A stretch of DNA of 64,000 bases from Candidatus Alistipes merdigallinarum (GTDB lineage: Bacteria > Bacteroidota > Bacteroidia > Bacteroidales > Rikenellaceae): positions 62,001 to 126,000 of the forward strand of contig DWXH01000031.1 of NCBI GenBank assembly GCA_019119305.1. Direction: 5' to 3'. A program made the position numbers and the translations under genes. Shown here piece after piece: positions 1-8,915 of the stretch. Each line of letters starts with the position of its first letter. Within the stretch, counting starts at the first letter, position 1. The notes under the pieces are model-generated. The model was given only the letters and a program-made list of their open reading frames with translations. It searched no databases and was not told the DNA's origin.

Positions 1-1
1 C

Positions 2-2167
2 AAAGAAGAGGGGACCTATCCGAGACTACGGGCTTTGAGTACAGGCATATCGGGCTTCCCGGAGATCATCAACCACATCGACTCGCTGATCGACAAGTTC
101 GGTAAAATCAAGGACAACGCATCGGCAGAACTGTTTGCCTTACGGCGGACAATCCGCGACCGCGAGGCCCAAATTTCCCGTCGCATCCAGCAAATCCTGC
201 AACAGGCACAATCATCCGGAGTGGTCGACAGCGACGTCTCCATATCGATCCGAGAAGGACGTGCCGTCATTCCGGTTGCCGCCGCCAACAAAAAAAAGAT
301 CAGGGGATTGGTCCACGACGAATCGGCTTCAGGCAAAACGGTCTACATCGAACCGATGGAGACCGTCGAACTGAACAACGAACTCCGGACACTGGAACAT
401 GAGGAACGCCGCGAAATCGTCCGCATTCTGACCCGTTTTACGGAGATGATCCGTCCCGACCTGCCGCAAATCCGCGAATCGGGAGATTTTCTTACGACGA
501 TGGATTTCATCCGGGCCAAAGCCCGTTTCGCCCTGGCCAACAACTGCACGCTCCCGATCCTCGAAAACAACAGCGGATTACGCCTCGTAAAGGCCCGCCA
601 CACGCTGCTCGAACAGACCCTCCACCGCGAGGGCCGCGAGATCGTTCCTTTGGATTTGACCCTGACGCCCGAAAAACACATTCTGCTGATCTCCGGACCG
701 AATGCGGGCGGGAAATCGGTCTGTCTGAAAACCGTCGGGCTACTCCAATATATGGTCCAGAAGGGATTCCTGGTTTCCGCCTCGGAAAATTCCGAATTCG
801 GGATCTTCCAGGATATATTCATCGATATCGGCGACGAACAGTCGATCGACAACGACCTGAGTACATACAGTTCCCACCTGTTGAATATGAAAAACATCCT
901 GCGCAACGCAGGAAAGGATTCGCTCATACTGATCGATGAGTTCGGCACGGGAACCGAACCGATCATCGGAGGGGCGATTGCCGAAGCGATCCTCGAACGT
1001 ATGGAGGAGAAACGCTGTTTCGGTGTGATCACGACACACTATTCCAATCTGAAATATCATGCCAACGACGCTCCCGGAGTCATCAACGGAGCGATGACCT
1101 TCGACGTACAGCACATCCGTCCGCTGTTCCGGTTAGAGATGGGACGCCCCGGCAGTTCGTTTGCGATCGAAATCGCCCGCAAGATCGGATTGCCGGAGGA
1201 GATCATCCGCCGGGCGGCAGACAAAGCGGGCAGCGACCACATCAACCTCGAACGTCAGTTGCGGGAAATTGCCCGTGACCGCCGCTATTGGGAACAGAAA
1301 CGCGACCGGATACGGATCGCCGAAAAACGTGTGGAAGAGCTATCCGAAAAATACAAGACCGAACTGGAAACCCTGAAAAGCGAACGGTCGCGCCTGATCA
1401 AAGAGGCAAAGGAGGAGGCCCAACGGATCACCGCTGAGGCCAACAAGCAGATCGAGAATACGATCCGGGTGATCCGCGAGTCGCAGGCCGACCGGGACAA
1501 AACGCTGATCGTCCGGCGCAAGATGGAAGCGTTCAAGCAGTTGCTCGAGACGGAAGAGCCAGCGGTTCATGACGAAGCGATCGACCGGAAGATCGAACAG
1601 ATCCGGCAACGGGAACAACGCCGTGCCGAAAAGCGAAACAAGAAACCGGCTGCCGGACAAACAACGGAAGAACCCACGCCCGAAAAGAAACGTCCGCTCG
1701 AACCGGGATCCAAAGTCCGGATTATCGGTCAGGAAGGTGCCGGAGAGATCGTTTCACTGAACGGGAAACGGGCGACGGTCGCCATCGGTCAGATATTGAC
1801 GACAATCCAGATCGACCGGCTCGAAGCGATCTCAAACGCAGAGTACAAAAAAGCGACCCGAAGCGAGCAACCGGCGATTCGGCCGCTCTCCTCGTACAGC
1901 ACCATCGAACAACGAATGCAATTCTCTCCCCGCATCGACCTTCGCGGCATGCGGGTAACCGAAGCCCTCGAAAAGGTTCAGGAGTTTGTCGATCAGGCGA
2001 TCATGCTGGGCTACCCCGACCTGCAAATTCTGCACGGCAAAGGGACGGGAGCCCTTAAAGAGGAGATACGCAACTATTTGCGCACGGTCGACCTGGTAAA
2101 AAGCGCCAAAGACGAGCAGGAGGATCTGGGCGGTGCAGGAATCACCGTCGTCAAACTCGACCTGTAA
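2..2167 (+). CDS. mutS2: Endonuclease MutS2, 5'-truncated
   Basis: MutS2 is a MutS-family ATPase with a C-terminal Smr nuclease domain; in other bacteria it suppresses recombination or acts on collided ribosomes. The reading frame is open from base 2, so the true start lies outside the window; the TTG at 35 is not a credible start because the family's N-terminal domain is missing. Counting from that TTG, the Walker A motif GPNAGGKS is at residues 221-228, followed by an IDEFGTG Walker B region and THY. Residues about 400-560 are a charged coiled-coil clamp. The Smr domain at about 635-710 carries the DLRG and HGKG motifs. The gene ends about 100 bases before murF-alr on the same strand. The identity is secure; which cellular role applies here is not visible. 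Confidence 0.96.
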   Translation, partial: KEEGTYPRLRALSTGISGFPEIINHIDSLIDKFGKIKDNASAELFALRRTIRDREAQISRRIQQILQQAQSSGVVDSDVSISIREGRAVIPVAAANKKKIRGLVHDESASGKTVYIEPMETVELNNELRTLEHEERREIVRILTRFTEMIRPDLPQIRESGDFLTTMDFIRAKARFALANNCTLPILENNSGLRLVKARHTLLEQTLHREGREIVPLDLTLTPEKHILLISGPNAGGKSVCLKTVGLLQYMVQKGFLVSASENSEFGIFQDIFIDIGDEQSIDNDLSTYSSHLLNMKNILRNAGKDSLILIDEFGTGTEPIIGGAIAEAILERMEEKRCFGVITTHYSNLKYHANDAPGVINGAMTFDVQHIRPLFRLEMGRPGSSFAIEIARKIGLPEEIIRRAADKAGSDHINLERQLREIARDRRYWEQKRDRIRIAEKRVEELSEKYKTELETLKSERSRLIKEAKEEAQRITAEANKQIENTIRVIRESQADRDKTLIVRRKMEAFKQLLETEEPAVHDEAIDRKIEQIRQREQRRAEKRNKKPAAGQTTEEPTPEKKRPLEPGSKVRIIGQEGAGEIVSLNGKRATVAIGQILTTIQIDRLEAISNAEYKKATRSEQPAIRPLSSYSTIEQRMQFSPRIDLRGMRVTEALEKVQEFVDQAIMLGYPDLQILHGKGTGALKEEIRNYLRTVDLVKSAKDEQEDLGGAGITVVKLDL

Positions 2168-2237
2168 CCGGCCAGCTTCCAAAACGAAAGATGCTCTAAT
2201 TTCTCCCTAATCCCGAAAACAATTACGGAAAATCGAC

Positions 2238-2245
2238 TACATTTG
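2238..2245 (+). promoter_or_regulatory. Putative -7 promoter element for murF-alr
   Basis: TACATTTG fits the Bacteroidetes -7 consensus TAnnTTTG and lies 22 bases before the ATG at 2268. No clear TTTG box is seen 19-21 bases upstream, so this is a partial match. Confidence 0.45.
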
Positions 2246-2267
2246 TATATCCTAATTGTTTTCGAAT

Positions 2268-4649
2268 ATGAACTATTCACTCCGTCAAATTGCACAAGAT
2301 ACCGGAGGAGAGCTCTCCGGTAAAGATATAACGGTCACGCTTGTCAGTACGGACAGCCGCCGGACAACCGATCCCACCCAAACCCTCTTTGTCGCCATAC
2401 ATGGGAACAATCGGGACGGACACGCCTATGTCAACCTGCTCTATACGAAAGGCGTAAGGGCCTTTATGGTATGTAAATCCTTCGACACAAAGCCTTTCCC
2501 CGAGGCGGGGTTTATTCTATGCGACGACACCGTTGCGGCTCTCCAAGAGTTGGCCGCCCGGCACCGCGACCGTTTTCACGGTACGGTCGTCGCCATCACC
2601 GGCAGCAACGGCAAAACCGTAACCAAAGAGTGGATTGCTCAGCTCTGCCCTCCGGGGATTAAACTTTTCCGCAGTCCGAAAAGCTACAATTCACAGATCG
2701 GAGTCCCGTTATCCCTACTGATGATCGCCGGAGACGAACAGATCGCCGTCATCGAGACCGGAATCTCGGAAAAGGGTGAAATGGAACGGCTCGAACGGAT
2801 CGTCCGTCCCGACATCGGAATCATCACGAATATCGGTGATGCCCATCAGGAGAATTTCGCCTCGCTTGAGGAGAAGGCCGAAGAGAAGTTGAAACTTTTC
2901 GCCCACACCCCGACAATCATCTACAACAAGAACGACGAAATCCTGCAACGGTTGGTCCCGCTTCGGTATGCAGACCGACGCCTTTCAGCCATCGACGCCG
3001 CACACCGCGACCTGCGGGGGATCCCCTTCTCCGATACCGCTTCACGTGAAAACGCGGCCGAAGCCCTCGCTCTGTTCGACGAATTGGGCTACAACTCGGA
3101 ATCGATTCGGAAAAGGCTGCCCACACTGCAAAATGTGGCTATGCGCATGGAGTTCAAAGACGGGATAAACGGTTGTAAAATCGTCAACGACAGCTACAAC
3201 TCAGACATCAACTCGCTGGGAATCGCTTTGGAGTACCTCTCTTCAGTCGCCGGGAACCGCGAAAAGGTACTGATTCTCTCGGATATCGACCAGAGCGGCT
3301 TCTCGTCCGATTCTTTGTACAAACGAGTTGCCGAACTGATCCGCCAAAACGGTATCACCGAACTGATCGGCATCGGCGACGAGATTTTCCGTCATGCAGG
3401 AGATTTCGACTGCCGTAAGGAGTTTTACCTCACGTCGGAGAATTTTCTGCGCGCCGTAGACCGCTCGCGTTTTACGAAAAAAAGTATTCTGCTCAAAGGA
3501 AGCCGCAGATTCCATTTCGAACGGATCGGCCGCATGCTCGAGGACAAGATCCACACTACGGTGCTGGAGGTCAACCTCGACCACATGATCCACAACCTGA
3601 ACTACTTCCGCAACCTGCTGCACGAAAACGTCCAGACGATGGCCATGGTCAAGGCCGCCGGATACGGTACCGGGACGTTCGAAGTGGCGAATATGCTCGA
3701 GCAGCAGGGAGTAAACTTCCTTGCCGTCGCATTCGCCGACGAGGGTGTAACCCTGCGCGAAGCGGGTATCACCATGCCGATCGTCGTACTGAATGCGGAT
3801 TCGGACAGTTTCGAACTGATGCTCGACTACCGGCTTGAACCGGAGATTTACAACCGTCTGTCGCTGCTGTCGTTCGCTGAAACGGTTCGCCGACACGGAG
3901 AGGCCTCCTACCCGATCCACATCAAGCTGGACACTGGCATGCACCGACTGGGCTTTGAGCGCAAAGACATTGACTCTTTGATCCAAACGCTAAAAGAGAT
4001 TCCCGAACTATACGTAAGCTCCATATTCAGCCATCTGGCAGGGAGCGACGAGCCGCGTTTCGACGCTTTCACCCGATCGCAGATCGCACTGTTCGACGAA
4101 CTGAGTTCCTGTCTGACCGCCGCATTTCCCGGCCACCACATCCTGCGCCACATTGCCAACAGCGCAGCGATCGAGCGCTTTCCCGAAGCCCAATTCGACA
4201 TGGTTCGCCTCGGTATCGGTCTCTACGGCATCAGTGCCGTACACCAGGAACAGCTCCTTCCGGTCAGCACGCTCCGCAGCCGTATCGTACAGATAAAAGA
4301 CATTCCCGTAGGCGACTCGATCGGATACGGGAGACATAAAATCGTAACGGACCACCCGATACGGATCGCAACCGTTCCGATCGGATATGCCGACGGACTG
4401 AACCGACACCTGAGCCAAGAGCACTGGAGTTTTATCGTCAATGGGCAGCCCGCCCCGATCGTCGGGAACATCTGTATGGACACCTGCATGATCGACATCA
4501 CCGGAATCGACGCCAAAGAGAACGATTCGGTAACCATCTTCGGCGAAGAGGCCTCGATCATCCGTATGGCCGAAGTACTCGGCACGATTCCTTACGAAAT
4601 CATGACCTCCGTTTCGGAACGCGTCAAACGGATCTATACGAAAGAGTAA
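2268..4649 (+). CDS. murF: Bifunctional MurF ligase / alanine racemase
   Basis: This is a fusion of UDP-N-acetylmuramoyl-tripeptide:D-alanyl-D-alanine ligase with a PLP alanine racemase, so one chain makes D-alanine and also adds the D-Ala-D-Ala unit to the cytoplasmic peptidoglycan precursor. I chose the ATG at 2268; the frame also contains a TTG at 2256. Residues 1 to about 425 are MurF, with the ATP-binding motif GSNGKT at 112-117. Residues from about 430 are racemase, with the PLP lysine in MAMVKAAGYG (about Lys462), then GYADG and a C-terminal metal/substrate region NICMD. At 793 residues it matches two full-length enzymes end to end. The fusion is known in Bacteroidetes. The next gene starts 3 bases downstream. 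Confidence 0.96.
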   Translation: MNYSLRQIAQDTGGELSGKDITVTLVSTDSRRTTDPTQTLFVAIHGNNRDGHAYVNLLYTKGVRAFMVCKSFDTKPFPEAGFILCDDTVAALQELAARHRDRFHGTVVAITGSNGKTVTKEWIAQLCPPGIKLFRSPKSYNSQIGVPLSLLMIAGDEQIAVIETGISEKGEMERLERIVRPDIGIITNIGDAHQENFASLEEKAEEKLKLFAHTPTIIYNKNDEILQRLVPLRYADRRLSAIDAAHRDLRGIPFSDTASRENAAEALALFDELGYNSESIRKRLPTLQNVAMRMEFKDGINGCKIVNDSYNSDINSLGIALEYLSSVAGNREKVLILSDIDQSGFSSDSLYKRVAELIRQNGITELIGIGDEIFRHAGDFDCRKEFYLTSENFLRAVDRSRFTKKSILLKGSRRFHFERIGRMLEDKIHTTVLEVNLDHMIHNLNYFRNLLHENVQTMAMVKAAGYGTGTFEVANMLEQQGVNFLAVAFADEGVTLREAGITMPIVVLNADSDSFELMLDYRLEPEIYNRLSLLSFAETVRRHGEASYPIHIKLDTGMHRLGFERKDIDSLIQTLKEIPELYVSSIFSHLAGSDEPRFDAFTRSQIALFDELSSCLTAAFPGHHILRHIANSAAIERFPEAQFDMVRLGIGLYGISAVHQEQLLPVSTLRSRIVQIKDIPVGDSIGYGRHKIVTDHPIRIATVPIGYADGLNRHLSQEHWSFIVNGQPAPIVGNICMDTCMIDITGIDAKENDSVTIFGEEASIIRMAEVLGTIPYEIMTSVSERVKRIYTKE

Positions 4650-4652
4650 CGC

Positions 4653-5369
4653 ATGGAGACCGCAACAAAAGGAAAAATCTATCTGTTCCCCACGCCGATC
4701 GGTGACCGGCCGGTGTGGGATGTTCTGCCGATGTTCAACCGGGATGCGATGAACCGGATCAGCTACTTCATCGTCGAAGACGTCCGGACAGCCCGGCGCT
4801 TTCTGAGCCGTGCCGGTATGGAACGTCCGATCGACTCGCTGCAATTCGCAGAACTGAACGAACATTCCACACCCGCACAGGTTGCCGAACTACTCACCCC
4901 GATTCTGAACGGAACGGATGCCGGAATACTCTCCGAAGCCGGAGTTCCGGGAGTGGCCGACCCGGGAGCCGACCTGGTCGCCCTCGCCCACCAGCATGAG
5001 GTCGAAATCATTCCGTTGGTCGGCCCATCATCCATCATTCTTGCCCTGATGGCTTCGGGACAAAACGGACAATCTTTCGCTTTCAACGGATACCTTCCGG
5101 TCAAACCGCCCGAACGGGCACGGGCCATCCGCCATTTCGAGAAACGGGCACAAACCGAAAATCAGGCCCAAATATTTATCGAAACGCCATACCGGAATCT
5201 GCGTCTTTTCGAAGACTTGGTCAACACTTGCAACAATAATACGCGGTTAACTATCGCTGCCAACCTGCTTCAACCCGACCAGTTGATCCGAACCGAACGG
5301 ATCGCCTCGTGGAAAAACAAAACACCCGACATCCATAAACGTCCGACAATTTTCATTTTAGGCGTGTGA
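4653..5369 (+). CDS. RsmI-like SAM-dependent methyltransferase (tetrapyrrole methylase fold)
   Basis: The 238-residue protein is related to RsmI, which 2'-O-methylates 16S rRNA C1402. It shows the family pattern: an N-terminal LFPTPIGD strand, IVEDVRTARR, SEAGVPGVADPGA and PLVGPSS, with the substrate-loop phrase FNGYLPVKP. It is shorter and more diverged than classical RsmI: the usual HEHN-type segment appears here as ELNEHS. Bacteroidetes commonly carry such a divergent paralogue whose substrate I cannot confirm. The gene starts 3 bases after murF-alr and is probably translated from the same transcript. Confidence 0.85.
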   Translation: METATKGKIYLFPTPIGDRPVWDVLPMFNRDAMNRISYFIVEDVRTARRFLSRAGMERPIDSLQFAELNEHSTPAQVAELLTPILNGTDAGILSEAGVPGVADPGADLVALAHQHEVEIIPLVGPSSIILALMASGQNGQSFAFNGYLPVKPPERARAIRHFEKRAQTENQAQIFIETPYRNLRLFEDLVNTCNNNTRLTIAANLLQPDQLIRTERIASWKNKTPDIHKRPTIFILGV

Positions 5370-5417
5370 CCGATACATCCCACAGGAATCCAAATAGGAA
5401 AATTGCTTTTTTTTCTG

Positions 5418-5425
5418 TACCTTCG
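5418..5425 (+). promoter_or_regulatory. Weak -7-like element before the glycosidase operon
   Basis: TACCTTCG differs from TAnnTTTG at one base and sits 32 bases before the ATG at 5458. It is the only candidate between the preceding stop and this gene. Confidence 0.3.
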
Positions 5426-5457
5426 GGCTGTATTTACTGACCAAAAACACAACTGAA

Positions 5458-6663
5458 ATGAGAACTTTTTCTGTGATCGCCTGCCTGTTTGCCGCAGGTC
5501 TTTTCGCTCCTTTTGTCGGACAGGCTCAATCGAATGATTCCGACGACATTACTGTCGCTTGTTACTACTTTCCCAACTACCACACACACGATGCCCGCAA
5601 CGACCGGGTCAAAGGGGACGGATGGGCCGAATGGAAGCTGGTCCAAGAGGCACGGCCCTGTTTCGAGGGACATCAGCAGCCTAAAGTTCCCGCCTGGGGA
5701 TATACCGACGAAAAAGATCCGAAAGAGATGGCCCGCAAGATCAAAGCCGCTGCCGATAACGGGATCGATGTCTTCATTTTCGACTGGTATTATTACGACG
5801 ACGGTCCTTTCTTGAACCGGGCTTTGGACGAAGGTTTTCTCGGTGCCAAAAATTGCGACAAGTTGCAGTTCGCTCTGATGTGGGCCAACCACGACTGGCT
5901 CGACATCCACCCCTATACCAAAGGCAACGAACAGAAGATCCTCTATCCGGGCCGCGTGACTCCGGAGACATTCGAAAAGATCGGCGACCTGATCATCAAA
6001 GAGTATTTCAGCAAACCGAACTATTGGAAAATTGACGGGAAACCCTATTTCTCGGTATACGACGTACAGAAATTCGTTGAAAACTTCGGATCGGTCGAAG
6101 CCACCCGTGCCGCAATGGACCGCCTGCGCGAAAAGGCAAAGGAAGCCGGCCTCGAAGGGGTACATTGGAATCTGGTCACTTGGGGCAATCCGGTTCTGCC
6201 CGGAGAGAAAGCTGCCGAGAACACACCCGAATTGTTGGAAAAACTGGGGTTTGATTCAGGAACCTCATACGTATGGATCCATCACACGCCGCTGCCGGAA
6301 CTGCAAACCGACTATTTCAAGGCTATGGAGGATTACTTCGTCTTTTGGGACAAGGCCAAGGCGGAATATGGCGTTCCCTACTATCCTAACGTTACGATGG
6401 GCTGGGACCCCTCGCCGCGTTACATCGAACTGACTCCGAACGGCGTACAGAATTACCTCGTAACCAACACGATCAGCAACAATACGCCTGAAAACTTCCA
6501 AAAAGTATTAGAGATAACCAAAGAACGTCTGCTGTCCGATCCGAACGGTCCCCGCATCCTGAACATCAACAGTTGGAACGAATGGACCGAAGGGAGCTAC
6601 ATCGAACCGGACGTAATCAACGGCACGGGCTACCTCAAAGCGATCAAAAAAGTTTTTAAATAA
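5458..6663 (+). CDS. Exported GH99-like (WbsX-type) glycan-active protein
   Basis: The 401-residue protein has a cleavable signal peptide (about residues 1-24, ending AQS) and a GH71/99-like TIM-barrel domain of the WbsX type. Visible family features are VACYYFPNYH at 33-42, DGWAEWKLVQEA near 54-65, DVFIFDWYYYDDG at about 104-116 and the C-terminal NSWNEWTEGSYIEP signature (371-384), whose paired glutamates resemble the GH99 active site. Domains of this type occur in O-antigen loci and in exported glycosidases; the signal peptide here favours a periplasmic or surface glycosidase. It is the first of four closely spaced genes whose next two members look like rhamnosidases, so a rhamnose-containing glycan is the likely target. 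Linkage specificity cannot be read from the sequence. Confidence 0.82.
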   Translation: MRTFSVIACLFAAGLFAPFVGQAQSNDSDDITVACYYFPNYHTHDARNDRVKGDGWAEWKLVQEARPCFEGHQQPKVPAWGYTDEKDPKEMARKIKAAADNGIDVFIFDWYYYDDGPFLNRALDEGFLGAKNCDKLQFALMWANHDWLDIHPYTKGNEQKILYPGRVTPETFEKIGDLIIKEYFSKPNYWKIDGKPYFSVYDVQKFVENFGSVEATRAAMDRLREKAKEAGLEGVHWNLVTWGNPVLPGEKAAENTPELLEKLGFDSGTSYVWIHHTPLPELQTDYFKAMEDYFVFWDKAKAEYGVPYYPNVTMGWDPSPRYIELTPNGVQNYLVTNTISNNTPENFQKVLEITKERLLSDPNGPRILNINSWNEWTEGSYIEPDVINGTGYLKAIKKVFK

Positions 6664-6719
6664 AACCCGACGAGTGGTTGTCTCCGCCATCGGGACCGAC
6701 TTAACCAAATAGTAATTCG

Positions 6720-8891
6720 ATGAAAACAGGACACAAACTCTGTATTGCAGCACTACTGATAACCTGTTCGACAGGTTTCGTTCAATGGGACAAAGGATTG
6801 CGCGAACGATTCAAGACCCCGGGCCTCGAATATCGGATGAACGTCAACCGGCACAGCATGCCTCACGACGAAAAGGCCCAGGATTCGATGATCCAATGGG
6901 TGATCTCCAACGGATACGGAGGTATGGCCACGAACGTCAACCCGAACGAATATCTCAAAAGCGAAGAGGAGTTCAAGGTGTTCAACCGTTTCGTGCATGC
7001 AGCAAAGAAACGGGGGCTCGACCTGTGGCTGTACGACGAAAAGCTCTATCCGTCGGGAATGGCCGATACGTATGTTCTGGACGAACACCCCGAATGGGAA
7101 GCAGAAGGCCTGTTTTTCAAAGATACGACCGTCGTCGGAGGACAAACTGTTCAGCTGAATCCGCTGCCGGGTTCACGGGTATTGACCCAAACCGTACCCG
7201 TAAAGGATGGAGCTTTATGCTACGATGAAGCAATGGACCTTACAGCGAACCTTGTCGGAGACACCCTTCACTGGAACGTTCCGGGAGGGCAATGGGTGAT
7301 CGCACAAATTTCCCGCTCGACGCTTTATACCGGATTCCAGGCCGGCACGGAACGTGGCGGTGTTGTCCCCCGCTACCCGAGCCTGCTGATGCCGGAAGTA
7401 ACGAAACGTTTCATCGAACTGACCCACAAACAATATGCAGCACACTTCAATGAAAAGCTCGGATCGCTCTTTACCTCGACCTTTACGGACGAGCCCTCTT
7501 CCATGGCTCTCCCCTTCCCGAATCTCGGATATGGAGTATACCCCTGGAAAGAGGTGGTCTCCGAAATGTTCGAAGAGCGTTATGGGGTTGCATTGAACGA
7601 TGTACTTCTTCCGATGATGCTGGACGAAGGGCCCGAAGGGCAACAGCTCCGCTATCAATATTTCAAGATCATCGCCGACTGCATGAGCCTGAACTATTTC
7701 AAACAGGTCAGAGAATATTGTGCCTCTCAAAAACTCCTTTCGGGCGGGCACCTGCTGGTCGAAGAGTCGATGATGGCCCACGTACCGCTCTACGGCGATA
7801 TCATGGCCTGCTATCGGGAGATGGACATTCCCGGCATCGACGTACTGACCGGTATGCCGAGTTTTACCAGACGTTATCTCTATTCGTCACGTTTAGCCTC
7901 CTCGGCTGCCGAACTCAACGGACACACGAGGGTCATGACCGAATCGTGCCCCATTTCGGATTACAACTTCTACAACGGTCAGGAAGCCCCTTCGATCGAG
8001 ATCAAAGGGTCACTGAACCGCCAAATGATCGGAGGTGTCACCGATTTCAACAACTATCTGCAACTGCAACACGAAGATTCGACGGGACGGAAAGCGTTCA
8101 ACGACTACATCGCCCGCGTCGCCATGATGATCACGGACGGTGTCAGAGCCTCCCGGATCGCTGTATACTACCCGATCGAGACGCTATGGACCAAATACCG
8201 TCCGTTAGCTACCGGACTTCAAAGCTGGGACAACGTAGCCGGAGGTGATCCGAAAGCCCAGCAACTTTCGGTCCTGTTCGACCGGGTGAGCGACTGCCTC
8301 TACGATAACGGATGGGAATTCTCCTATATCGACGGGAAAGGTCTCGAACAGGCCAAACTCGACAAGACCTCCCTGGCCCACAACAACCTGAAATGGGACG
8401 TGTTGATCCTTCCGGGAGTCGAGACCCTGTCGCAACAAGCCATGGAACGAATCGTGGAGTTCGCACAAGCCGGAGGGACCATCATTATGCTCGAAGCATT
8501 ACCGAAAAACACACCGGACGAATTTCCCTCTTCGTACTGCGAATCCAAGGTCAAAGGGATGCTCGAAAACAAATCCGTCTATCCGGCCGTCTATTTCGAA
8601 GAGACGTTCGACGCAAAAATATTCAACCTGCTACTGGAAGGTCTCATGGATCGGGACATCATTTTGAGCGATTACACTGGCATTTTGCATAGTCACAAAA
8701 GAGTCGGTTCCAAAGAGATCTATTTTATCGTAAACGACACGAATGCGCCCAAAAGTGTCAAAGCGGAGTTTCCGTTCGCCAAAGCGCTGGAATGCTGGAA
8801 CCCCCAAACTGGAGATATTCAAGACATCCAACCGGAAACTACGCTTACGTTCGGCCCTTATGAAGGTCTGATCATCCGGAAAACAAAATAA
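6720..8891 (+). CDS. GH106-like glycoside hydrolase (putative alpha-L-rhamnosidase)
   Basis: The 723-residue protein has a hydrophobic N-terminal export signal (about residues 6-20). Family-type motifs of GH106 are visible: DLWLYDEKLYPSG at about 101-113, FTDEP at 255-259, GHLLVEE at 343-349 and MDIPGIDVL a little later. The last 230 residues resemble the glutamine-amidotransferase-like fold that follows the barrel in related glycosidases (VLILPGVETL). It is shorter than typical GH106 enzymes, which often exceed 1000 residues, because the C-terminal beta-sandwich modules appear absent. It follows the GH99-like gene by 56 bases and precedes GH78 by 24, so the three should be co-expressed. Assignment to the broad GH106-like clan is firm; rhamnose specificity is inferred from the neighbour. 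Confidence 0.8.
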   Translation: MKTGHKLCIAALLITCSTGFVQWDKGLRERFKTPGLEYRMNVNRHSMPHDEKAQDSMIQWVISNGYGGMATNVNPNEYLKSEEEFKVFNRFVHAAKKRGLDLWLYDEKLYPSGMADTYVLDEHPEWEAEGLFFKDTTVVGGQTVQLNPLPGSRVLTQTVPVKDGALCYDEAMDLTANLVGDTLHWNVPGGQWVIAQISRSTLYTGFQAGTERGGVVPRYPSLLMPEVTKRFIELTHKQYAAHFNEKLGSLFTSTFTDEPSSMALPFPNLGYGVYPWKEVVSEMFEERYGVALNDVLLPMMLDEGPEGQQLRYQYFKIIADCMSLNYFKQVREYCASQKLLSGGHLLVEESMMAHVPLYGDIMACYREMDIPGIDVLTGMPSFTRRYLYSSRLASSAAELNGHTRVMTESCPISDYNFYNGQEAPSIEIKGSLNRQMIGGVTDFNNYLQLQHEDSTGRKAFNDYIARVAMMITDGVRASRIAVYYPIETLWTKYRPLATGLQSWDNVAGGDPKAQQLSVLFDRVSDCLYDNGWEFSYIDGKGLEQAKLDKTSLAHNNLKWDVLILPGVETLSQQAMERIVEFAQAGGTIIMLEALPKNTPDEFPSSYCESKVKGMLENKSVYPAVYFEETFDAKIFNLLLEGLMDRDIILSDYTGILHSHKRVGSKEIYFIVNDTNAPKSVKAEFPFAKALECWNPQTGDIQDIQPETTLTFGPYEGLIIRKTK

Positions 8892-8915
8892 AAACACCAA
8901 CCTAAACTTTTAAAC

